From contig JANODX010000155.1 in NCBI GenBank assembly GCA_031412915.1, forward strand, positions 1 through 19,707: a stretch of DNA of 19,707 bases, given 5' to 3'. Source of the DNA: JAGNNV01 sp031412915. Lineage in GTDB: Bacteria > Acidobacteriota > Vicinamibacteria > Fen-336 > JAGNNV01. Below, one piece after another: positions 14,773 to 19,707 of the stretch (its first letter is position 1; every line of letters starts with the position of its first letter). The notes under the pieces were generated by a model. The model ran no database searches. It saw only the letters and a list, made by a program, of their open reading frames with translations, and was not told the origin of the DNA. The position numbers and the translations under genes are program-made.

Positions 14773-17667
14773 TTACTTGGAGGCAGCGATTAGTCCGTGC
14801 CGCGCATGCCAGAAGGGCCCCCGAAGAACCACCGGGCCTTCCGGCCTCGAGTCGGATCTCACGGTGACCTCGATGACGGGCTCGTCGTACAGGCTCAGGA
14901 CCGCCCAGAACTGCTCGGTGTTGAGGATGTCGTAACCGTTGACTCTGGTGACGGCGTCTCCGGGTTGAAGGCCGATGCGTTCGGCTTGAGCGCGCCGCAC
15001 CACGCCGACTTGCTCGAGCCATCCGCCGTCGACAATGAGGCCGGCGACCTCTTCGTTTTTCGAAGACAGTAGGATCTTGAAAGGCTCCCCCAGTTGAGCG
15101 AGCGCCCGGGCCAGTTCGTCGTGCCCCTTACCCGCCCGAGCCAGCTCGCGCAGGGCGAGGGATCTCGACTGATTGGTGCCGTCGGTCTCATCGAGCAGCC
15201 AATACCGTCGATGGGCCTCGGCCGCATCTCCCATCCGTTCAGTCAGGCGGGCCTGAACGAGCAGGGAGACATAGGAGCGGGTCTCGGCGGCGCGATCCGC
15301 GATGTCGCGCGCGACCGCCAGTTTCCCGCGCTGCGTGGCTTCGTCGACGATCCAGACCACTGAGTTCGAGGCGCCCACACTGATGTCCTGACCCGGCCCG
15401 AACACGCGCATCGCGATCGAGAAGGCCTCGTCCACGTGGCCTTCCGCCCGGAGCACATCGACCAGGCCGAGGCACTCCTCAGCGTCCAGCCGGCAGGCCG
15501 CGCGGCCGGGCTCGAGCGCCTCGCCAATGTCCCCGCGGCTGGAGGTCACGTATCGCCAGTCCCGGAGCAGGGCGAGGCTGTACGCCCTCTCGCGACGGAA
15601 TGCCCGATAGTCGGCGGCCGTCGGATCCCTTTGTTCGGCTCTGCCGATCGCGAAGCCGAGGACCGAGGGTTCGTAGAAGGTCATCCGTCGCGCGGCGGAC
15701 CAGTCTGACTGGGAGATTTCGGGCATCAGGGAGGCGGCCTCCAGGCGATTCTTGAAATCGAAGAGGGTTCCGCTCGGAGTCCAGGGCGTGATGCGGGCAG
15801 CGAGGGCGGGAAAGGCGCGGCCCAGGCGGCCGCAGGCCTGCGCAGCCATATCCCCGGCACGAGCGCCGAGGCGGAAAGGCTCCGCCCGGATCGACCGGGC
15901 CAGGTCCTCGCAACGGTCCGGAAGTTCAGGAGCAGGGGCGCTCGCGCGCCACCAGTGCGCCATCGCCTGAATGACCAGCGACCGCGGGAACTGCTCGGCG
16001 AACTGCTGGCGGAAGTCCGCGGGCGCGGGCGAGGGCGGCAGTCCGGTCAGGTGCTCGTGGAACTTCCACGCCGCGTCCGCCACCGAGCCTTCTGCGAGCC
16101 GTGCCCACAGATCGGGCGAGATCGGGTTGAGACCGTCGGTCTCGCCCTTCGCCTGAAGCCAATGGAAGACGTCAGGGTCGACGAAGTACCGGGCAAGGGC
16201 CGCCGCTTCGCTCATCTCGGCCTCGAGACGGGAGCCCGCGAGCTCGCTGCCCAGTTCGACGGATGCGTGATCCCCGAGAATGGCGCGGCCCCACAGGGCG
16301 GATTCCGGATACCGTCCCTGTTCCCTCCGGAAATCCGCGGCTCGCGGCTGCGTCCATGACCTCTTGAGGGCCCTCGCATGCTCGACCTGTTCGAGGAGGC
16401 TGGGTGTTCCTGCCGCGCGGTACATCCTCCAGTCCCCGGTGGCCCGCATCATCAGCGCTCGATACCAGGCCCTGGCCGAAGCCGAGCCGGACCGCGCCTT
16501 CGATCGATTCAGGCGAGCCGCCGCCGCTATCTGCCGTCCGGTAAGCGCGTCGATCGCGGCAAGAGCCACTTCGCCCTCAACCCCGACGCGCGCATTCGAT
16601 GCCGCCGCCGCGAGAGCCAGATGAGCGACCGCCCGGTTCACGAGAGGCCGGATGTCTTCGAGGCCGGTGTCAGCCGCCCGCATGGCGACGGTGGCGAGAA
16701 GCAACGCCGCGGCCTCATGACTCGCCGGACTTCGAGGATCAGAACGCAGGGCCAGGCCGAGTTCCAGGTTGACGGCGAGCAGAGTTCCGATGGTCGGTGT
16801 GGTCAACGCGGTCAACATGTCGTTCGAATAGACCCGTCCTGAAAGGGCCGGCCGCTTCGGGCCGAGGGCCTTCGCGACGGGCGCGAAACTCCCGGGGGCC
16901 CATGGTCCGGGCGCGACATCCACCTCGACGGCGCCGCCCTCCGCGAGACCGCTGATCCGATAGCGACCAGGCAGGCCCGCCGTCGGTGTGACCGTTACAT
17001 CCCCGCGGCGGCCCACAAGGCTCGCCATTCGCGCCGTCACCTCCGAGACGATCCACTCCGTCTCGGTGGCCACTGGGTCGATTTTCGGAGGCAGGAGCGG
17101 CCAGTGATACGCCTGCAGAACGTTGCTGGATACGTCGATCCGCTCGAGCTCGAGCCTGATGTCAGCGCCGGCCACGGGTTCGATGCCGTAGGTGAGTTGA
17201 GGTGAGAGCCGCGTTGCCATCCGTAGCAACATGGACTCGAGTTGGAGACACTCGCCGCGCGCCGCCCCAGCCTCGTAGTCCTGCCGCAACTGCAACGCCT
17301 CGTCGGCCCCCTTCGCGTCGAACACCGCCTTCAGGGCCCTGTAGCGGGACACACAACCTTCACCGAACGCCGAGGAAACCGGCGCGAGATCGAAGCCCGG
17401 CAGAAGCATCCAGCCCGCCCCGCGGTACGGGACGATGGTCCGTGCGCGATAGGTGCCGGTTGGAATCAGCGCCCTAACATCGATGGATACCCGTTTCTCG
17501 GCATCGAGATACACCGGCACGCCCGGCTTGTCGAGATCAACAACCCTGCGCGCCTCGGGCGCCTGTGTGGGAACCGGGGCCGGAGGCTGCGCTGCCCCAG
17601 CCGTGGCCGCGCTGGCGCACATGAAACAGAAGATGACACCTCTGACTGCGGCCTTTGTCAGTTGCAA
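14773..17667 (-). CDS. Large secreted helical-repeat protein with C-terminal PDZ domain
   Basis: 964 aa. The TTG at 17667 gives MQLTKAAVRGVIFCFMCASA and then ATAGAAQ, a plausible signal peptide. Longer in-frame starts run back across the lipoprotein gene in a different frame, so I reject them; there is no clear Shine-Dalgarno. The N-terminal third is mixed alpha/beta, the middle (about 350-860) is Ala/Arg-rich helical and resembles degenerate TPR or Sel1-like repeats, and the last about 95 residues form a PDZ domain (VVRRAQAERIGLQPGDAVTR, VNGYDIL, IEVTVRSD). No protease motif is visible, so it is probably a periplasmic scaffold. The start codon sits inside the L'' arm of a half attC that follows the lipoprotein gene. 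At 2.9 kb it is very large for a cassette. Confidence 0.78.
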   Translation of the reverse strand: MQLTKAAVRGVIFCFMCASAATAGAAQPPAPVPTQAPEARRVVDLDKPGVPVYLDAEKRVSIDVRALIPTGTYRARTIVPYRGAGWMLLPGFDLAPVSSAFGEGCVSRYRALKAVFDAKGADEALQLRQDYEAGAARGECLQLESMLLRMATRLSPQLTYGIEPVAGADIRLELERIDVSSNVLQAYHWPLLPPKIDPVATETEWIVSEVTARMASLVGRRGDVTVTPTAGLPGRYRISGLAEGGAVEVDVAPGPWAPGSFAPVAKALGPKRPALSGRVYSNDMLTALTTPTIGTLLAVNLELGLALRSDPRSPASHEAAALLLATVAMRAADTGLEDIRPLVNRAVAHLALAAAASNARVGVEGEVALAAIDALTGRQIAAAARLNRSKARSGSASARAWYRALMMRATGDWRMYRAAGTPSLLEQVEHARALKRSWTQPRAADFRREQGRYPESALWGRAILGDHASVELGSELAGSRLEAEMSEAAALARYFVDPDVFHWLQAKGETDGLNPISPDLWARLAEGSVADAAWKFHEHLTGLPPSPAPADFRQQFAEQFPRSLVIQAMAHWWRASAPAPELPDRCEDLARSIRAEPFRLGARAGDMAAQACGRLGRAFPALAARITPWTPSGTLFDFKNRLEAASLMPEISQSDWSAARRMTFYEPSVLGFAIGRAEQRDPTAADYRAFRRERAYSLALLRDWRYVTSSRGDIGEALEPGRAACRLDAEECLGLVDVLRAEGHVDEAFSIAMRVFGPGQDISVGASNSVVWIVDEATQRGKLAVARDIADRAAETRSYVSLLVQARLTERMGDAAEAHRRYWLLDETDGTNQSRSLALRELARAGKGHDELARALAQLGEPFKILLSSKNEEVAGLIVDGGWLEQVGVVRRAQAERIGLQPGDAVTRVNGYDILNTEQFWAVLSLYDEPVIEVTVRSDSRPEGPVVLRGPFWHARHGLIAASK

Positions 17668-17680
17668 CCCGTTGTTGCAC
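17653..17680 (-). other. Half attC site (R''-L'' only)
   Basis: Minus strand: GTGCAAC (17674-17680), AACGGGTTGCAACTG, then ACAAAG. Over 24 bases it matches the R''-L'' end of the 18050-18120 site at about 22. It starts 9 bp after the lipoprotein stop, and GTGCAAC is 6/7 complementary to the R' box GTTGTAC that begins that cassette. No L' or R' follows; the PDZ-protein gene begins inside it. Confidence 0.65.
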
Positions 17681-17689
17681 GGCACGGTG

Positions 17690-18025
17690 CTATGTGCCAC
17701 CGCAGGCCCTGAAGGCAACGCGACTATTTTGATCCAGGCCCACTGCACAAACCACATCGACGCCCACGTGCCAGAAGAGATACCGGATCGAAGTGCTTGC
17801 GGCCGCGTCCCGATACTGCGCCTCAACGCCTTGCGCTTGCCCGAGATAGAACTTGGTCCCAGAGTCACTCGGGGGGCCAAGGCGCTTCACGACCTCCTCC
17901 TCGGCGGCGCCAATCTCAAGCGAGTTGGTTGCTCGATCGAGTCTTAAGTCCTCGCACGCTGCCGCGAATGCGCAAAGAAGGATGACCCACCACGTTCGCT
18001 TGATTCCGGGCCATGCCGCTTTCAT
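17690..18025 (-). CDS. Small lipoprotein, BamE/SmpA-like fold, cassette gene
   Basis: 111 aa. The lipobox FAAAC places the lipidated Cys at residue 24, after a basic, Trp-rich N-terminus (MKAAWPGIKRTWWVILL). The following segment SLEIGAAEEEVVKRLGPPSD resembles the first helix-turn of BamE/SmpA/OmlA-like domains (IGMTxxEVxxLLGPP). It is probably anchored in the outer or inner membrane and faces the periplasm; its function is unknown. I start at ATG 18025, with GGTGGGG about 8 bp upstream; the ATG at 18058 lies within the attC end. The gene lies between the R' box at 18050-18056 and the half attC at 17680, filling one cassette. Confidence 0.72.
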   Translation of the reverse strand: MKAAWPGIKRTWWVILLCAFAAACEDLRLDRATNSLEIGAAEEEVVKRLGPPSDSGTKFYLGQAQGVEAQYRDAAASTSIRYLFWHVGVDVVCAVGLDQNSRVAFRACGGT

Positions 18026-18049
18026 GCTCTGGCCCCACCGCTCATGCCC

Positions 18050-18120
18050 GTACAACACTCGCGTTCACCTGCGAAGCGGCCGCACCAACGCGCTTTGTCA
18101 GGTGCAACGCGTTGTTCGAC
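18050..18120 (-). other. attC recombination site
   Basis: Minus strand: R'' GTCGAAC (18114-18120), L'' AACGCGTTGCACCTG, L' CAGGTGAACGCGAGT, R' GTTGTAC (18050-18056), 71 bp. The arms pair over 11 bp with one extra G in L''. Its R''-L'' end and beyond is nearly identical to the 13715-13810 site. Confidence 0.9.
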
Positions 18121-18152
18121 GGCGTCCCTTCGGACCACGAGCGGCTGATGCC

Positions 18153-19211
18153 TCATCGCTGCAGTATTGCCGCCCATCCCAGAATGTAGGTGTCGTCGAC
18201 CTCAATCTCGGACGCACGCCCGATCAGTTTGCGGGCGGCGTCCTTCCGGCCCTCGCGATAGGCAATTGCGCCCTCAAGTGCGAAGGTGTGGGCGAGTCGC
18301 ATGTCCGAGTAGAACCAGCCCACCGGACTTAAGTCTCGCGCATTCTGGATATCCAGGGACGCCTTCTGCGGGCGGCCGTCGCTCAGATACGCCAACGCAC
18401 GGTTGGCCAGGAACGTGGGTTCGGGCCCATATTTCAGTGCCTCCGTGTGGAGAGTGATGCTCTCTGGCCAGTTTCCCTCTAGACCGGCCACGTATGCTCG
18501 GTCTGCATCGACAAACCCAAGGAGGTGACGGAGGCGCGGATTCCTGGTGGAGGCCGTCTGAGCCTCAGTCGCGAACGCTGCCATTGCCTCGTACGAGCCC
18601 CCCCATCGTGGTTTCAATGCGTACATGTGCGCCGCTCGAATGTTGAAGGAGCCGGGGTCGTGCGATAGCGCTTGCCTGAGCCATCGAGCACTGCAGTCGA
18701 CTCCGCCTTCGGCCAGGCAGATGGACATCAGCCCGTCGTAGGCCAGTAGATTGTCCGGGCTCTTCTCGACCAGAGCCGTGTACTCGCGCTTGGCTTCGGC
18801 GTGGAAGTCTGCCATTCGAATGAACTGTGAACGACCGGTCTGCTGCGCCCACTTCTCCCCGCGAGCCCTCCAGCCTCGCTTCTCCAAAAACATCGCCCTC
18901 GCGAGCCTGGCGCGGGGCGAGCCCTTCGCGTGAGTGAGCCATTCATCGTATCGCTTGTCATTCTCTGGCCTGGGCTGAGCGAGATAGTTGAATGCGGCCC
19001 ACCACACGTTCTCCCGGTCATACCTTCCTGTGGTGCCACGCTCTATCGCCAGGAGAGTGCTCTCCAGCCTGTCATATTGACCAGCCTCGAGGAGCTCTCT
19101 CAGGGACGTGGGATTCGCGACAAATGCGCTCACCGCGGCCGCCGCGTCGTCACTTGGGGACGCCAGGGGCGCGCACAGGAGTAGCGCCAGCAGAACGTGT
19201 AATAGCTTCAT
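18153..19211 (-). CDS. Secreted DUF4034-like helical protein
   Basis: 352 aa with a signal peptide (MKLLHVLLALLLCAPLASPS). Helical repeats follow: LRELLEAGQYDRLESTLLAIE, GWRARGEKWAQQTG, a TPR-like stretch (AYDGLMSICLAEGGVD), and the YALKPRWGGSYEAMAAFATEA segment that resembles the LxPxWxGs motif of DUF4034 proteins. The C-terminal part (LANRALAYLSDGRPQKA, GAIAYREGRKDAARKLI) reads as two more TPRs. Function unknown; probably periplasmic protein-protein contacts. The ATG at 19211 has a strong GGAGG 5 bp upstream. The stop is 32 bp before an attC, so it may be the 3' end of a cassette, but no R' box precedes it. Confidence 0.8.
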   Translation of the reverse strand: MKLLHVLLALLLCAPLASPSDDAAAAVSAFVANPTSLRELLEAGQYDRLESTLLAIERGTTGRYDRENVWWAAFNYLAQPRPENDKRYDEWLTHAKGSPRARLARAMFLEKRGWRARGEKWAQQTGRSQFIRMADFHAEAKREYTALVEKSPDNLLAYDGLMSICLAEGGVDCSARWLRQALSHDPGSFNIRAAHMYALKPRWGGSYEAMAAFATEAQTASTRNPRLRHLLGFVDADRAYVAGLEGNWPESITLHTEALKYGPEPTFLANRALAYLSDGRPQKASLDIQNARDLSPVGWFYSDMRLAHTFALEGAIAYREGRKDAARKLIGRASEIEVDDTYILGWAAILQR

Positions 19212-19305
19212 TCTCTCCTCCGTAGTATCACGCTGGGGCGCGGGCGCAAGGCGCGCTGATCTCTTCGACTGCCGCTCAAGCCCTCCACGTCCGTCGAACG
19301 TAAAG

Positions 19306-19379
19306 GGTTGTTCACGTAGTCGCGGACACGATGACGTGAATCGATGGAGTGATGGTTCATAGCGATTACGTGAACAACC
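19306..19379. repeat. 18-bp inverted repeat around a 38-bp spacer
   Basis: Left arm GGTTGTTCACGTAGTCGC (19306-19323) and right arm (19362-19379) are complementary at 17 of 18 positions. The spacer holds a further ACGTGAA-like element. It lacks RYYYAAC/GTTRRRY boxes, so it is not a normal attC. It could be a MITE-like remnant, a paired operator or a recombination site. It lies about 95 bp upstream of the DUF4034-like gene. Confidence 0.6.
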
Positions 19380-19384
19380 TGTTG

Positions 19385-19560
19385 GACTAAACCGCGGGCA
19401 GCGACGCTATGTAGATTGTAGGCGAGGGAGCGGGTGCGGAGGGGGGCGCCTTGCGGCTTTGGGGGGGGCCGTGGGCACGCGGCATTGGCCCGGCACGAGG
19501 GTGGCGCGGAGAGAGGCGATTGTCTGGGGGGGGAGCGGCGGAGTTCGAGTGCGGGGGCGG
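19385..19560. other. Non-coding stretch with many G-runs
   Basis: Runs of 6, 8 and 8 Gs plus shorter ones occur on the plus strand between about 19439 and 19557, unlike anything else in the window. No gene is supported. Possible explanations are a G-quadruplex region or poor-quality or misjoined sequence. Confidence 0.5.
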
Positions 19561-19582
19561 CTGGGAGACACACCTCGGGCGC

Positions 19583-19707
19583 GTGTTTGGTGGCGAGGAG
19601 GCTCGTGAGCTCAAGCGGCTCGAGGAAAACGAGTATTTCATGATCATCACGGATGCCCGGCTCGGCGGCATGACCGGTTATGAATTCCTCAAACAGGTCA
19701 AATCGCG
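19583..19707 (+). CDS. Response-regulator receiver-like fragment, runs off the window
   Basis: The last 125 bp read VFGGEEARELKRLEENEYF and then MIITDARLGGMTGYEFLKQ in one frame, the pattern around the phospho-acceptor Asp of receiver domains (hydrophobic strand, D, then M.G.E.L). The N-terminal acidic pocket (DDE) expected about 45 residues earlier is not readable; that stretch is the G-run region, where the frame is open but not protein-like. The true start is unknown: the GTG at 19583 is nominal. It is on the opposite strand to its neighbours. Confidence 0.5.
   Translation, partial: MFGGEEARELKRLEENEYFMIITDARLGGMTGYEFLKQVKS

Larger units (their letters stand above)
11790..18120 (-). mobile_element. 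Integron gene-cassette array without visible integrase (CALIN-like)
   Basis: Five complete attC-like sites (12613-12690, 13249-13323, 13715-13810, 14170-14250, 18050-18120) and two partial ones (near 11790-12053 and 17653-17680) separate minus-strand genes that are unrelated to each other. Every complete site has R''/R' boxes and pairing L''/L' arms, and the L'' arm always carries one extra G, giving the same polarity as the genes. Cassette ends obey the circle rule: the bases beginning a cassette match the R'' box of its own attC in five testable cases (7/7, 7/7, 6/7, 6/7, 6/7). Contents (acetyltransferase, toxin-antitoxin, small membrane and secreted proteins) are typical cassette cargo. 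No intI or attI is present in the window. Confidence 0.85.

Noticed and set aside
17690..17880. N-terminal extension of the PDZ protein to an ATG at 17880
   Set aside because: The extension overlaps the lipoprotein gene in a different frame and has no signal peptide; the TTG at 17667 gives one.
19306..19379. Inverted repeat as another attC
   Set aside because: It has no RYYYAAC/GTTRRRY boxes and no extra base in one arm.

Overview
This is a GC-rich window whose gene content resembles a soil-type Acidobacteriota or another gliding or soil bacterium. The pointers are two large eukaryote-like Ser/Thr kinases with the GGMGEVYRA loop, an FtsX-type permease pair, a large phenol-degradation-like outer-membrane barrel and few classical operons. 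That placement is inference; the window holds no rRNA, tRNA or other phylogenetic marker.

Layout. (1) Positions 1-7317, plus strand: a membrane-anchored Ser/Thr kinase (5' end cut by the window), two FtsX/MacB-type ABC permeases closely spaced behind it, then a second Ser/Thr kinase with its own likely promoter, a proline-rich linker, one membrane span and a C-terminal NTF2-like domain. (2) Positions 7318-11196, minus strand: an outer-membrane barrel protein, a spacer with a 23-bp tandem repeat of the widespread GTCGAAGG type, an unrecognised 143-aa protein, an atypical SDR oxidoreductase and a two-span membrane protein. (3) About 11.2-18.1 kb, minus strand: an array of small unrelated genes separated by five structures with the anatomy of integron attC sites, plus two partial or degenerate ones. 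No integron integrase is visible, so this looks like a CALIN (cluster of attC sites lacking an integrase). Cassette contents are a secreted NTF2-like protein, an AAC(2')-I-like acetyltransferase interrupted by an in-frame amber codon, a BrnT/BrnA toxin-antitoxin pair with a frameshifted toxin, a small membrane protein, an apparently gene-less cassette, a frameshifted two-span membrane protein and a small lipoprotein. A 964-aa secreted PDZ protein is wedged into the array. (4) Positions 18153-19707: a DUF4034-like secreted protein, an 18-bp inverted repeat, a stretch full of G-runs, and the start of a plus-strand response-regulator-like reading frame leaving the window.

The best-supported unusual feature is the attC array. 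All five complete sites point the same way, all carry the one extra G in the L'' arm that defines attC polarity, and cassette ends match their own attC R'' boxes at 6 or 7 of 7 positions. Three of the cassette genes each carry a single-base lesion, so the array is either decaying or locally mis-sequenced.
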